This document shows positions 26,140 to 35,401 of a stretch of DNA of 42,447 bases, piece by piece (the stretch's first letter is position 1; every line of letters starts with the position of its first letter). Position numbers and translations under genes: made by a program. Source of the DNA: Chromobacterium aquaticum (GTDB taxonomy: Bacteria; Pseudomonadota; Gammaproteobacteria; Burkholderiales; Chromobacteriaceae); contig NZ_JAJOHW010000057.1 in NCBI RefSeq assembly GCF_021129195.1, positions 1-42,447 of the forward strand, given 5' to 3'. The notes beneath the pieces are model-generated. The model was not told the DNA's origin and did no database searches. It saw nothing but the letters and a program-made list of their open reading frames with translations.

Positions 26140-26475
26140 GTGCCCACCATCCGCTTCGTCGATGAAAACGGCGCGCTGCTCGGCGAACAGCAGGCGGCGC
26201 CCGGCGACAATCTGCTGGACCTGGCGCGGCTGGCGGACGTGCCCTTGCACTGGCGTTGCGGCCAGGGCACTTGCGGTACTTGCAAGGTGAGGCTGGCGAC
26301 GCCGGAGGCGGAGCAGCGGCCCAGCCGCAAGGAGCGCAATGTGCTGCTGCGCGCCGGCGCCATCGACGCCGCCCAGGCCGCCAGCGAATGCTGGACCGAG
26401 GCGCGGCCGTGGCGGCTGGCCTGCCACCTGCATCTGAGCGATGACGACTGGGAAGTGGAGTGTCCGGCGTTTTGA
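26140..26475 (+). CDS. Plant-type 2Fe-2S ferredoxin
   Basis: 111 residues from a GTG start 3 nt after moeA. The iron-sulfur motif C-x4-C-x2-C is RCGQGTCGTCK at about residues 39-49; the fourth Cys is LACHL near residue 98. This is the plant-type [2Fe-2S] fold. The long insertion between third and fourth Cys (RPSRKERNVLLRAGAID) resembles ferredoxins of oxygenase and assimilatory pathways. Its place after moeA suggests electron supply for a molybdoenzyme, but that is inference. A bidirectional terminator follows. Confidence 0.88.
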   Translation: MPTIRFVDENGALLGEQQAAPGDNLLDLARLADVPLHWRCGQGTCGTCKVRLATPEAEQRPSRKERNVLLRAGAIDAAQAASECWTEARPWRLACHLHLSDDDWEVECPAF

Positions 26476-26480
26476 GCGCC

Positions 26481-26510
26481 AACAAAAAGGGCCCGTAGGG
26501 GCCCTTGTTC
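26481..26510. terminator. Bidirectional terminator between the ferredoxin and LysE-family genes
   Basis: An 8-bp perfect stem (AAGGGCCC/GGGCCCTT) with loop GTAG. On the minus strand it is followed by a run of Ts (complement of 26488-26484); on the plus strand only GTTC follows. It lies between convergent genes. Confidence 0.75.
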
Positions 26511-26525
26511 TATTGCATTAGGCGC

Positions 26526-27149
26526 TCAAGCGCTTCTGCGGTACAGCGCGATCGACCCCGCCAAGGCCAGCAAGGCGCCGCCGCTGACGCGGTTCAGCCA
26601 CTTCACGCCGTTCTCCCGCCACAGTTGCAGCGATTTCGCGCCCAGCAGCGCGTAGCCGCTCATCGCCAGCACGTCTATCGCCACGATCACCGCGGCCAGC
26701 GCCAGGTACTGGGGCAGTTGGGCCTCGGCTGGCGCGACGAACTGCGGCAGCAGCGCGGACATGAAGAAATAATACTTGGGGTTGCCCATGGCCACGGAGA
26801 AGCTCTTGGCGACGGCGGCCCAGCGCGAAGGCTGGCGCGCGGCATCATCAACCGAGGCTAGCCCGCCTTTGGCGCGCAGCATCTGCAGGCCGACATAGGC
26901 GAGAAAGGCCACGCCCAGCCATTTGACGATCAGAAATAGCGTTTCGGACGCCGCCAGCAGCGCGCCGAAACCCAGGCCTACCAACAGCACCAGCAGCAAG
27001 TCGGCCAAGACCGCGCCCAGCATGCCGTACAGCGCATAGCGCAGGCCGAAGCGGGAACCATTGCTCAGCGCCAGCAAGACCGTGGGCCCCGGCGTGAGAA
27101 TGCCCACGGCCATGATGAAGGCGAAGGCGAGCAGGGTGGCGAGGGTCAT
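26526..27149 (-). CDS. LysE/RhtB-family amino-acid exporter
   Basis: 207 residues, six predicted membrane helices. The family signature GILTPGPTVLLALSNGSRFG is in the first helix, and AVAMGNPKYYFFMSALLPQFV-like KSFSVAMGNPKYYFF is in the middle. These proteins export threonine, homoserine or other amino acids; the substrate cannot be told. The ATG at 27149 is the start of the hydrophobic first helix. It is on its own, 77 nt after the PerM-type gene on the same strand. Confidence 0.9.
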   Translation of the reverse strand: MTLATLLAFAFIMAVGILTPGPTVLLALSNGSRFGLRYALYGMLGAVLADLLLVLLVGLGFGALLAASETLFLIVKWLGVAFLAYVGLQMLRAKGGLASVDDAARQPSRWAAVAKSFSVAMGNPKYYFFMSALLPQFVAPAEAQLPQYLALAAVIVAIDVLAMSGYALLGAKSLQLWRENGVKWLNRVSGGALLALAGSIALYRRSA

Positions 27150-27226
27150 GGTCGGGATTCTCCTATTGCAGTGGCTTTGAGCCTGTTCAAGGTCTCGCTC
27201 TTGCTCGCGGGATGGTAAGCACGGGC

Positions 27227-28333
27227 TTAATCGGCGGTCTGTTCCGCGCAGTCTTCATCTGCGTTCTTGGGCTCCGGGCACTCCGGCCGCAGCCAGTGGC
27301 GCAGCATGGTCAGCGCCACCGCCAGCAGGGTGGGGCCGATGAACAGGCCTATCACCCCCCAGGCGATCAGGCCGCCGATCACGCCGAGGAAGATCAGCGA
27401 CAGCGGCATCTGCGCGCCCTGGCTGATCAGCAAGGGCTTCAGGATGTTGTCTATGGTGTTGATCAGCAAAAAGCCCCAGACCAGCAGAAAGATGCCCAGG
27501 CCGGTGTTACCGGTGTAAAACACCCAGGCGGCGGCCGGCAGCCAGACGATCAGCGTCGGCATCTGCGCCACCGCGACGATGAAGCAGAGGAAACCCAGCA
27601 CCAGCGCGCCGGGCACGCCGGCGATCAAGAGGCCGATCACGCACAGAATGGTCTGCGCCAGCGCGGTGCCCACCACCCCGGTGGTGACGCTGCGTATGGT
27701 GCGGGCGATCACGTCCGGCAGCTCGCCGGCCGGCGCGCCGCCCAGCTTGATCACGACCAGCTCCACCATGTCCCACAGCCGGTCGCCGTTGATCAGCAGC
27801 AGGCCGGACACGATGATGGCCAAGACGATTTCCAGCAGGCTCAGGCTGAGATTGGCGCCGCCGGACAATAGCCACAGCGCGCCCTGGTTCACCGCCGGGC
27901 GGATTTTTTCGAAGAAGCCGGGCAGGTCGGCCTGCACGCTGCCCCACAGCTTTTGCAGGCTTTCACCCACCACCGGGATATTGGCCAGCCAGGCCGGCGC
28001 GTTGGGCAGGGTCAGCTGGGTCAGGTCGTGAGTGAGGCCGGACAGATGGGGCAGGGTGTCCGCCAGGGTCAGCGCCATCAGGCCGATGGGAATCGCCAGC
28101 GCCAGGGCCAGCGCCAGTACGATGAGCAGGGCGGCCAGCTTGTGGCGTTCCCCCAGTTTTTGCCGCAGCCGGCAATGCAGCGGCCAGGCGGAAATGGCGA
28201 TGATGGAGGCCCAGGTCAGGGCGCCCAGGAACGGTTGGATCACGCGCAGGCAGGACATCACCAGCAGGGCGATGATGGCGATCTGGAACACCGCCAGAAT
28301 GCTGACATTGGGGAATGCTTTATTGATGGCCAT
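27227..28333 (-). CDS. AI-2E family (PerM/YdiK-type) membrane protein
   Basis: 368 residues with about seven or eight hydrophobic helices and a charged C-terminal tail (RPECPEPKNADEDCAEQ). The family features are the large polar loop around residues 100-165 and the C-terminal block NILKPLLISQGAQMPLSLIFLGVIGGLIAWGVIGLFIGPTLLA, typical of YdiK. Some relatives are claimed to export the autoinducer AI-2; others are sodium/proton antiporters. Function here is open. The gene lies after dsbD, separated by an intrinsic terminator at 28351-28377. Confidence 0.85.
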   Translation of the reverse strand: MAINKAFPNVSILAVFQIAIIALLVMSCLRVIQPFLGALTWASIIAISAWPLHCRLRQKLGERHKLAALLIVLALALALAIPIGLMALTLADTLPHLSGLTHDLTQLTLPNAPAWLANIPVVGESLQKLWGSVQADLPGFFEKIRPAVNQGALWLLSGGANLSLSLLEIVLAIIVSGLLLINGDRLWDMVELVVIKLGGAPAGELPDVIARTIRSVTTGVVGTALAQTILCVIGLLIAGVPGALVLGFLCFIVAVAQMPTLIVWLPAAAWVFYTGNTGLGIFLLVWGFLLINTIDNILKPLLISQGAQMPLSLIFLGVIGGLIAWGVIGLFIGPTLLAVALTMLRHWLRPECPEPKNADEDCAEQTAD

Positions 28334-28350
28334 GGGGCTCTCGGAAAATG

Positions 28351-28377
28351 AAAAACGGGCCGATCTGGATCGGCCCG
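28351..28377 (-). terminator. Intrinsic terminator after dsbD
   Basis: On the minus strand CGGGCCGAT pairs perfectly with ATCGGCCCG, followed by five Ts (28355-28351). It lies 46 nt after the dsbD stop and 18 nt before the start of the AI-2E family gene, so that gene needs read-through or its own promoter. Confidence 0.85.
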
Positions 28378-28422
28378 CTGATTCTGCAATGCAATGGAGC
28401 TGAATGCAATTGGCGCTTGCGG

Positions 28423-30219
28423 CTATTGCGGGTTCGCCGCGGCCAGGGTCTTGGCGAAGGCGGCGGGCGGAGTGAAGCCGACCACGCGGTCCGCCTCCTG
28501 GCCCAGCTTGTCGAACAGGATGATGCCGGGCGGGCCGAACAGACCGAAGCGCTTGAGCAGCGCCTGGTGCTCGGCGTTATTGGCGGTGACATCGGCCTTG
28601 ACCAGCACATAGCCCTGCATCTGGCGGCTGACCGCCGGGTCCGGGAAGGTTTCCGCCTCCATCTCCTTGCAGGACACGCACCAGTCCGCGTAGAAGTCCA
28701 GCAGCAGCGGCTTGCCCTCGGTCTTGGCCTTGGCCAGCAAGGCGTCCAGCTGCGCGTTGTTGGCGGCGGGCTGGAACACGGCCTCGGCGCGGGCCTCCGC
28801 CTGGCCTTGACCCAGCCAGCGCAGCGGATAGCGCGGATTGTCGGCGCCGGCCAGCAGGCCGGCCAATTGCGCCGCGCCTATCAACAGCAGCGCCACGCCG
28901 GCGGCCTTGCCCAGCCGTCGCGGCGCGCCGGCGTTGCCAGGCAGCGCTTCCAGCGCGCCCAGCGACACCGCGCTGCCGATCAGCAGCAAGGCCCACAGCA
29001 GCATCACCAGCGCGCCCGGCAGGAAGGGCGCGGCCAGCCAGATGGCCAGGCCCAGCATCACCACGCCGAAGCCGGCCTTGACGGTTTTCATCCAGCCGCC
29101 GGCGCGCGGCAATACATGGCCGCCGAAAGTGCCGATCAGGATCAGCGGCAGGCCCAGGCCCAGCGCCATCGCGTACAGCGCCGCGCCGCCCAGCGCGGCG
29201 TCGCCGGTGCTGCCGATATAGCCCAGCGCCAGCGCCAGCGGCGGCGCGACACAGGGGCCGATGATCAGCGCGGACAGCGCGCCCATCGCGAATACGGTGG
29301 CGAACTTGCCGCCGGACAGATGATTGGAGGTGTCGGCCAGCCGAGATTGCAGCGCCGACGGCAGCTGGATGGTGAACAGATCGAACATGGACAGCGCGAA
29401 CACCACCATCAGCGCGCTGGCGCTCAGCACCACCGCCGGCTGTTGCAGCCATACCGTCAGCAGCGAGCCGGTGAGGCCGGCGATGACGCCGACCACGGTG
29501 TAAGTCAGCGCCAGGCCTTGCACATAGGTGAAGGACAGCAGGAAACCGCGGCGGCGGGTCAGTGTTGCGCCCTGGCCGGCAATCAATGAGGAAACGATGG
29601 GCAGCAGCGGATACATGCAGGCGGTGAAGGCCATGCCTATGCCCGCCAGCAGAAAGGTGCCCAATGTGGTCAGCCAACCCTGGGCTGCCAGCTCATTGTT
29701 GCCGGCCGGGGACTTTCCCTGCGGGGAGGCCTCCGACAGCCATTCGCCCAGCTTGCCGCCGGCGGCCGGCGTGCCGCCCACCTTGAGCTTGTGGGTGTAG
29801 GGCGGGTAGCAGACGCCGGCGTCGGCGCAGCCCTGCAGCTTGACCTGCAGCTCGAACTCGGCCGGCGCGTTGGGCTGCAGGGGCACGGTCACCACGTTCT
29901 TGCCGAGAAACACGGTCTGCTTGCCGAAGTACTGGTCGTTCTTTTCCTTGCCGGCCGGGAATTGCGGCGCGCCCACCAGATTGGCCGGCTGGCTGCTGAT
30001 CTGGGTGCGGTCGCGGTACAGGTAGTAGCCGGGGGCCACGTCCAGCGTCAGCTTGAGCTGGTCGCCGACGCGTTCCACCTTGGCGGCGAAGGCTTGCTCG
30101 GCCGGCAGCAGGTCGTCCTGGTTGATGGCGTGCGCGGGCAGGCTCAAGCCCAGGCAGGCCAGCGAGATCGCGAGCAAGCCCACGATTCGGGATGAGAGTA
30201 GCGATAAGTTGATTGGCAC
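28423..30219 (-). CDS. dsbD: Thiol:disulfide interchange protein DsbD
   Basis: 598 residues. Signal peptide ending near residue 31; N-terminal DsbD-alpha domain with the redox pair C131 and C137 (CADAGVCYPPY); eight-helix membrane domain with C201 and C323; and a C-terminal thioredoxin domain with C514-V-S-C517 in DFYADWCVSCKEME. All six functional Cys are present. It passes electrons from cytosolic thioredoxin to periplasmic DsbC and CcmG-type proteins. The first membrane Cys is in FTACMYP where E. coli has FTPCVLP (Pro to Ala). The gene is minus strand, with a terminator after it. Confidence 0.95.
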   Translation of the reverse strand: MPINLSLLSSRIVGLLAISLACLGLSLPAHAINQDDLLPAEQAFAAKVERVGDQLKLTLDVAPGYYLYRDRTQISSQPANLVGAPQFPAGKEKNDQYFGKQTVFLGKNVVTVPLQPNAPAEFELQVKLQGCADAGVCYPPYTHKLKVGGTPAAGGKLGEWLSEASPQGKSPAGNNELAAQGWLTTLGTFLLAGIGMAFTACMYPLLPIVSSLIAGQGATLTRRRGFLLSFTYVQGLALTYTVVGVIAGLTGSLLTVWLQQPAVVLSASALMVVFALSMFDLFTIQLPSALQSRLADTSNHLSGGKFATVFAMGALSALIIGPCVAPPLALALGYIGSTGDAALGGAALYAMALGLGLPLILIGTFGGHVLPRAGGWMKTVKAGFGVVMLGLAIWLAAPFLPGALVMLLWALLLIGSAVSLGALEALPGNAGAPRRLGKAAGVALLLIGAAQLAGLLAGADNPRYPLRWLGQGQAEARAEAVFQPAANNAQLDALLAKAKTEGKPLLLDFYADWCVSCKEMEAETFPDPAVSRQMQGYVLVKADVTANNAEHQALLKRFGLFGPPGIILFDKLGQEADRVVGFTPPAAFAKTLAAANPQ

Positions 30220-30362
30220 GGGATGACTCTATGGTTTATGGTCGTTAGCGTTTGAATGACCGGCGCGCACAGGCATTGGTTCCGTGGCGGCCGGGCGGGG
30301 CGCGGAAGGCGGCGGTTTTGGTCGCGACCGCATCTTGCTATGCGAAAACAATATGCATTAAA

Positions 30363-30393
30363 TTCAATTCACGGGCAAACGGTAAGATAGAAT
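30363..30393 (+). promoter_or_regulatory. AT-rich promoter region for the alpha/beta hydrolase gene
   Basis: The 209-bp gap between divergent dsbD and the hydrolase gene turns AT-rich after 30340. TTCAAT (30363-30368) and TAGAAT (30388-30393) are the best -35/-10 pair but have a 19-bp spacer; TATTTATATAAA just downstream offers other -10 choices. The rest of the gap (30220-30340) shows no clear feature. Confidence 0.35.
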
Positions 30394-30428
30394 ATTTATA
30401 TAAAAACTAGGGTGCGACACCAGACATC

Positions 30429-31211
30429 ATGCGAGAAACGATTCACTTTGCTCATGCCAACAGTTTTCCAGCCTCGGTTTACCGCAAGTTCCTGGCCACG
30501 CTGGGCGAACGCCACCAGGTGGGTTTCCTCGACGCCATCGGCCACGATCCCCGCTATCCGGTCACCGATTGCTGGCCGCACCTGGTGGAGGAAACCATCG
30601 CCCATATCGAAGCCCACAGCCAGGGGCCGGTGGTTGGCGTCGGCCATTCGCTGGGCGGCTTCCTGATGTTCTACGCCGCCTTGCGCCGGCCGGAGCTGTT
30701 CAAACGCATCGTGATCCTGGATTCGCCGCTGATGGGGCCGTTCCGCTCGCGCGGCATCTGGCTGGCCAAGAAGCTGGGCTTCATTGATCGCGTCACCCCG
30801 GGCGGCAATACCCTGAAGCGGCGCGACAACTGGGCGTCGGTGGCCATGGTTCACGACTACTTCGCCCGCAAGTCCATGTTCGCCCGCTTCGACCCGGACT
30901 GCCTGGCCGACTACGCCGAGCATGGCACGGTGGACGACGGCCAGGGCGGACGCAAGCTCAAGTTCCGTCCGCAGATCGAGCATGAAATCTACTGCGCGCT
31001 GCCGCATGATTTTCCGCGTTATCGCGGTCAATTGAAAGTGCCGGCGACTTTTATCGCCGGCACCGGTTCGGATGTATTGAAGCCGGCGGATCTGCGCTTC
31101 ATGCGCAAGCACTTCAATATCGAGGTGCAGATGCAGCAGGGCAGCCATCTGTTTCCGCTGGAACGGCCGGTGGAAACGGCGCGGAGGATACTGGACCTGC
31201 TGGAGGCCTGA
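30429..31211 (+). CDS. Alpha/beta hydrolase
   Basis: 260 residues. Nucleophile elbow GVGHSLGGFLMFYAAL at about residues 72-87 (Ser in GHSLG), a likely Asp in AGTGSDVLK near residue 215, and the His in QGSHLFPLE near residue 239 complete the triad. No signal peptide, so it is probably cytosolic. The oxyanion region (HANSFPASVYRKFLATL) replaces the usual HG motif. The substrate is unknown. It is a single-gene unit: promoter-like AT-rich DNA upstream and a terminator at 31235-31261. Confidence 0.85.
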   Translation: MRETIHFAHANSFPASVYRKFLATLGERHQVGFLDAIGHDPRYPVTDCWPHLVEETIAHIEAHSQGPVVGVGHSLGGFLMFYAALRRPELFKRIVILDSPLMGPFRSRGIWLAKKLGFIDRVTPGGNTLKRRDNWASVAMVHDYFARKSMFARFDPDCLADYAEHGTVDDGQGGRKLKFRPQIEHEIYCALPHDFPRYRGQLKVPATFIAGTGSDVLKPADLRFMRKHFNIEVQMQQGSHLFPLERPVETARRILDLLEA

Positions 31212-31234
31212 GCCGGGACCTGACGGTCAAAAAT

Positions 31235-31261
31235 AAACGGAAGCCCGCGGGCTTCCGTTTT
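31235..31261 (+). terminator. Intrinsic terminator after the alpha/beta hydrolase gene
   Basis: ACGGAAGCC pairs perfectly with GGCTTCCGT around a 4-nt loop, with AAA before it and TTTT after (31258-31261). It ends 45 nt before the stop of the convergent orphan gene, which it may also serve since A-rich sequence precedes the stem. Confidence 0.85.
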
Positions 31262-31306
31262 GACTGCTGCTTGCGTTTGAGCGGCGAAGCGCTGCTTCCA
31301 GGCAGG

Positions 31307-32116
31307 CTAGATGGGACGGATCTCTTGCGGGTAAAGCAGGGCGATATGGGCCCTGCCTCCGGAGCGGTCGGTCAAGAACAGCTGTGCCAACAGCAGATGC
31401 TGTTCCGGCAGGGAGTTCAGGTCGGTCTTGATCTTGTCGAACAGCTCGGCCTTGTAGGTGGCTTGGGACTTGCCGTCGGCCTCGGTGGAGTAGGTTTTCA
31501 GTGCCCAAGCATGGCCGACATGAGCTAGCTCGGGGTTGGCTAGTCCCAGTTTGTGATAAATGACGCCTTTGGCGTCGGAGCCATCCTCGTCGGAGTAAGC
31601 GAGCAGGGAGAAGCTGGGGTCGATGTGATTCAGGGCGAAGTTCAGCTTGTCGGCCACGTTTTCGATATAGCGCTCGAAGTCGCAGGTGTATAGCCAGGGA
31701 GTCCGCGAAATGAGTGGTTTGATGTAGGTGGTGGGATAGAACAGGGTGATGGTGGCCTTGCCCTCCTTGCTATCCGACAGCAAGAGCTTGGCGCCGAAAG
31801 CCTCGGACGGCGACAAGTTGTTCAGTTTGTTGCGAATCTTGTCGAATAGTTCTGCGTTGTAGGCGGCCTGATCGTCGCCTTTGGGCTTGGCCTCGATATA
31901 GAATTTTTGCCAGCCGGCATTGTTCTTCTGGATATTGCCCTGGTTGGCCGGCGCATAAAACACCACGCCCTTGGCCGGATTTTCTCTCTCGTCGGCTACG
32001 GCGGCGATGATGTGATGATTGGCCCGCGATAATTCATCGGTGCGCTGTCTGATCTTCTCCAGCAGTTCATCGATATCATGCTTAAACTCGGCAATATAAT
32101 CCCAATTATTTGACAT
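31307..32116 (-). CDS. Orphan protein of two tandem homologous domains, 269 aa
   Basis: I do not recognise this protein. It consists of two related halves about 135 residues apart. AKGVVFYAPA matches AKGVIYHKLG, YNAELFDKIRNKLNNLSP matches YKAELFDKIKTDLNSLPE, and ATITLFYPTTYIKP matches AHIALLYPQEIRPI. At DNA level 31836-31870 and 31431-31465 agree at 29 of 35 positions, so the duplication is not ancient or is under constraint. No signal peptide or membrane helix; a short charged N-terminal helix (EFKHDIDELLEKIRQRTDELSRA) precedes repeat 1. Base composition is less GC-rich than its neighbours, which fits horizontal gain. ATG at 32116 has GGAG 9 nt upstream. Confidence 0.75.
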   Translation of the reverse strand: MSNNWDYIAEFKHDIDELLEKIRQRTDELSRANHHIIAAVADERENPAKGVVFYAPANQGNIQKNNAGWQKFYIEAKPKGDDQAAYNAELFDKIRNKLNNLSPSEAFGAKLLLSDSKEGKATITLFYPTTYIKPLISRTPWLYTCDFERYIENVADKLNFALNHIDPSFSLLAYSDEDGSDAKGVIYHKLGLANPELAHVGHAWALKTYSTEADGKSQATYKAELFDKIKTDLNSLPEQHLLLAQLFLTDRSGGRAHIALLYPQEIRPI

Positions 32117-32283
32117 TGAATGACTCCATGGAAGTTGAATGACGCGGCGGTGTCGCGCACCGAATCAATTCTATGTCATTGGCAAATTGGCGCAGCTGAC
32201 AAATGCTGAGCATGTCGTGTAGGGCAGGGGGGGGGCGGCAGGCCGTTCGTGGCGTTAGGTGGGTGGGCTCGCGTCGTCAAAGC

Positions 32284-32308
32284 AAAACGCCCGGCGGAGC
32301 CGGGCGTT
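32284..32308 (-). terminator. Intrinsic terminator of the xseB-ispA-dxs operon
   Basis: On the minus strand AACGCCCGGC pairs perfectly with GCCGGGCGTT over a 3-nt loop and is followed by TTTTGC. It lies 22 nt after the dxs stop. Between it and 32116 (about 165 bp) I see only a G-rich tract, a TAGAAT -10-like hexamer on the minus strand (32173-32168) and a direct repeat TTGAATGAC at 32116-32124 and 32135-32143. Confidence 0.85.
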
Positions 32309-32329
32309 GAAGTTGGACGACAAACCTTC

Positions 32330-34180
32330 TTACAGCATCGCCAGCCGCTGGCGCACGCTACGCTCGATGCCGGCGGCGTCCAGGCCGCAATCGGCCAGCA
32401 TGCCGGCCGGATCGCCGTGCTCGACGTAATCATCCGGCAGGCCCAGCTGCAATACCGGCTTGAGGATGCCCATCGCCTGCATTGCTTCCAGGCAAGCCGA
32501 GCCGGCGCCGCCCATCACCACGTTTTCCTCCACGGTGATGATCAGATCGTGGCTTTCCGCCAGCCGGCATACCAGTTCCGCGTCCAGCGGCTTGACGAAG
32601 CGCATGTCGGCCACGGTGGCGTTCAGCGCCTCGGCGGCGGCCAGGGCCGGGGTCACCATGCTGCCGAAGGCGAGGATGGCCACCTTTTCGCCTTCGCGGC
32701 GCAGCCGGCCCTTGCCCAGCGGCAACGCCGTCATCTCGGCCTGGATCTCGGCGCCGGGGCCGGTGCCGCGAGGGTAGCGCACCGCGGCTGGGCTGTTCAG
32801 CATGAAGCCGGTGTACAGCATCTGGCGGCATTCGTCCTCGTCCGATGGCGCCATCACCGTCAGATTGGGGATGCAGCGCAGGAAGGACAGATCGAAGGCG
32901 CCCGCGTGGGTGGGGCCGTCCGCGCCCACCAGGCCGGCGCGGTCGATGGCGAACAGCACCGGCAGGTTCTGCAGCGCCACATCGTGGATCAGTTGATCGT
33001 ATGCGCGCTGCAGGAAGGTGGAGTAGATCGCCACCACCGGTTTGGCGCCGTCACAGGCCAGGCCGGCGGCGAAGGTGACCGCGTGCTGCTCGGCGATGGC
33101 CACATCGTGATAACGGTCCGGGTGCTCCTGCTCGAAGCGCACCAGGCCGGAGCCCTCGCGCATCGCCGGGGTGATGCCGATCAGGCGCGGGTCGCGCTTG
33201 GCCATGTCGCAGATCCAGTCGCCGAACACCTGGGTGTATTGCGGCTTGCCGCCGCCCTTGCCGCTGGCCAGGCCGTTGCTGGGGTCGAACTTGGTGACGC
33301 CGTGGTATTTGACCGGGTCGCTTTCCGCCAGCTTGTAGCCGTGGCCCTTCTTGGTGACGATGTGCAGGAACTGCGGGCCCTTGAGGCTGCGGATATTGCT
33401 CAGGGTGTCCACCAGCACGTCCACATCGTGGCCGTCGATCGGGCCGATGTAGTTGAAGCCGAATTCCTCGAACAAGGTGCCCGGGGTGAAGAAGCCCTTG
33501 ACGTGCTCTTCCACCTTGCTGGCGATCTCCTTCAACGGCGGGGCGATGCCCAGCACCTTGCTGGAGCCTTCGCGCATCGCCGCGTAGAAGCGGCCGGACA
33601 TCAGCTTGGCCAGGTAGTTGTTCAGCGCGCCGACATTGGGGGAGATCGACATCTCGTTGTCGTTGAGCACCACCAATAGATCGGTGTCCATCGCGCCGGC
33701 GTTGTTGAGCGCCTCGAAGGCCTGACCGGCGGTCATCGAACCGTCGCCGATGATGGCCACGCATTTGCGCTCTATGCCCTGGGTCTTGGCCGCCACCGCC
33801 ATGCCCAGCGCCGCGCCTATGGAGGTGGAGGAATGGCCGACGCCGAAGGTGTCGTATTCCGATTCGTCGCGCTTGGGAAAGCCGGCCAGGCCGCCTTTCT
33901 GGCGCATGCTGCCCATGCGCTCGCGGCGGCCGGTCAGGATTTTGTGCGGGTAGGTCTGGTGGCCCACGTCCCACACCAGGCGGTCGTCCGGGGTGTTGAA
34001 CACATAGTGCAGCGCGATGGTCAGCTCGATGCTGCCCAGGTTGGAGGCGAAGTGGCCGCCGGTCTTGCTGACGCTTTCCACCAGGAAGTCGCGCAGTTCC
34101 GTGGCCAGCGGCGTGAGCTGCTGGCGCGACAGCTTGCGCAGGTCGGCAGGGCTTTGAATGGTCTCGAGCAAGGGGTACAT
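32330..34180 (-). CDS. dxs: 1-deoxy-D-xylulose-5-phosphate synthase
   Basis: 616 residues, close to the 620 of E. coli. Thiamine diphosphate motif [18 protein letters not shown] near residues 150-167, the conserved N-terminus [34 protein letters not shown], and the transketolase-type pyrimidine domain with [15 protein letters not shown]. It makes DXP from pyruvate and glyceraldehyde 3-phosphate, the first step of the MEP pathway; dxr is at 14117-15301. It starts 14 nt after ispA, so one operon supplies isoprenoid precursors and farnesyl-PP. Confidence 0.97.
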   Translation of the reverse strand: MYPLLETIQSPADLRKLSRQQLTPLATELRDFLVESVSKTGGHFASNLGSIELTIALHYVFNTPDDRLVWDVGHQTYPHKILTGRRERMGSMRQKGGLAGFPKRDESEYDTFGVGHSSTSIGAALGMAVAAKTQGIERKCVAIIGDGSMTAGQAFEALNNAGAMDTDLLVVLNDNEMSISPNVGALNNYLAKLMSGRFYAAMREGSSKVLGIAPPLKEIASKVEEHVKGFFTPGTLFEEFGFNYIGPIDGHDVDVLVDTLSNIRSLKGPQFLHIVTKKGHGYKLAESDPVKYHGVTKFDPSNGLASGKGGGKPQYTQVFGDWICDMAKRDPRLIGITPAMREGSGLVRFEQEHPDRYHDVAIAEQHAVTFAAGLACDGAKPVVAIYSTFLQRAYDQLIHDVALQNLPVLFAIDRAGLVGADGPTHAGAFDLSFLRCIPNLTVMAPSDEDECRQMLYTGFMLNSPAAVRYPRGTGPGAEIQAEMTALPLGKGRLRREGEKVAILAFGSMVTPALAAAEALNATVADMRFVKPLDAELVCRLAESHDLIITVEENVVMGGAGSACLEAMQAMGILKPVLQLGLPDDYVEHGDPAGMLADCGLDAAGIERSVRQRLAML

Positions 34181-34194
34181 AGTTTTCAGCTTCT

Positions 34195-35091
34195 TCAGAA
34201 CGAGCGCGCGACGATGTAGTCGGCCAGTTCTTTCAATCGTTGGGCGGAATCGCCAAATCCTTCCAGCGCGGCAAAAGCCTCGTCGCGCAAGTCGCGGGCA
34301 AACTGCTTGGCTTCGGCCAGCCCCATCAGGCTGACATAGGTGGGCTTGTCGTGGGCGGCGTCCTTGCCGGCGGTCTTGCCCAGCGTGGCGGTATCCGCCT
34401 CGCAGTCCAGCACATCGTCCACCACCTGGAAGGCCAGGCCCATGCGCTTGGCGAACACGTCCAGGCGGGCGGTTTCGTTCTCGCTCAGCGGCCGGCCGGC
34501 CATGGCGCCCAGCAGCACCGACGCGCGTATCAGCGCGCCGGTCTTCAGCAAATGCATGTATTCCAGTTCCGGCTGGTTCAGCGCCTTGCCCACGCTGGCC
34601 AGGTCTATGGCCTGGCCGCCGGCCATGCCGGCGTGGCCGGCGGCGCGCGCCAGCGTGTGCGTCATCGCCAGCTGCGCGCGGGCTTCCACCCCGGCCATCG
34701 GCGTGGAGAGCACGTCGAAAGCCAGGGTTTGCAACGCGTCGCCCACCAGGAGCGCGGTGGCCTCGTCGTAAGCCACGTGGCAGGTGGGCTTGCCGCGGCG
34801 CAGCACATCGTCGTCCATGCAGGGCATGTCGTCGTGCACCAGGGAATAGACGTGGACCATTTCCACCGCCGCGGCCACGCGGGCCAGATTGTCGGCGCTG
34901 GCGCCCACCAGTTCGCCGGCGGCGAAGGCTAGCAGTGGCCGCACCCGCTTGCCGCCGCCCAGGCTGACATAGCGCATCGCCTCGTGCAGCTTTTGCGGCG
35001 TGTGCTGGCCGGAGGGCAGCAGGCGTTCCAGCGCGCCTTCCACTTGCTGCTGGATCTCGGTCATCCAGGCCATGAACGGTTTATTGGCCAT
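34195..35091 (-). CDS. ispA: Farnesyl diphosphate synthase (polyprenyl synthetase)
   Basis: 298 residues. First Asp-rich motif [20 protein letters not shown] with D87, D88, D93-D95, second Asp-rich motif in [24 protein letters not shown], and [10 protein letters not shown] near residues 45-54. It condenses IPP with DMAPP and GPP to farnesyl-PP, the primer for UppS. Its start overlaps xseB by 11 nt and dxs follows 14 nt later, the classical xseB-ispA-dxs arrangement. Confidence 0.96.
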   Translation of the reverse strand: MANKPFMAWMTEIQQQVEGALERLLPSGQHTPQKLHEAMRYVSLGGGKRVRPLLAFAAGELVGASADNLARVAAAVEMVHVYSLVHDDMPCMDDDVLRRGKPTCHVAYDEATALLVGDALQTLAFDVLSTPMAGVEARAQLAMTHTLARAAGHAGMAGGQAIDLASVGKALNQPELEYMHLLKTGALIRASVLLGAMAGRPLSENETARLDVFAKRMGLAFQVVDDVLDCEADTATLGKTAGKDAAHDKPTYVSLMGLAEAKQFARDLRDEAFAALEGFGDSAQRLKELADYIVARSF

Positions 35092-35314
35092 TGGACAATT
35101 CCAGTGCTTTGAGTTCGTTGTTTTCCAGTATTTTCAGCTGCTGTTCCGCGTCGGCCAATTTGCCCTGGCAGAACTTGATCAATTCTATGCCCTGCTTGTA
35201 GGAGCCGAGCGCCGTTTCCAGCGGCATGTCGCCGCTTTCCATCGCCTGGATGATGTCTTCCAGTTGGGCCAGTGCGGTTTCGAAACTGGCCGGCGCTTTG
35301 CTGGCTTTAGCCAT
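35081..35314 (-). CDS. xseB: Exodeoxyribonuclease VII small subunit
   Basis: 77 residues, the usual size. SFETALAQLEDIIQAMESGDMPLETALGSYKQGIELIKFCQGKL at about residues 9-52 is the conserved helical core. It binds the large subunit XseA (not in the window) to degrade single-stranded DNA. It heads the operon xseB-ispA-dxs. The ATG at 35314 has AAGGAAAA a few nt upstream. Confidence 0.93.
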   Translation of the reverse strand: MAKASKAPASFETALAQLEDIIQAMESGDMPLETALGSYKQGIELIKFCQGKLADAEQQLKILENNELKALELSNGQ

Positions 35315-35401
35315 GGCGTTTTCCTTATTGTGCTTTGTGGTGGCCGGGCCGTGCGTTTTCTATTGGTGTCGCGTGGGCGCGGGCGGCTCTTTAAGGCCGT
35401 C

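Noticed and set aside
28348-29589. A 413-codon plus-strand frame opposite dsbD.
   Set aside because: Shadow frame, Gln/Arg-rich; the minus strand encodes DsbD with all functional Cys.
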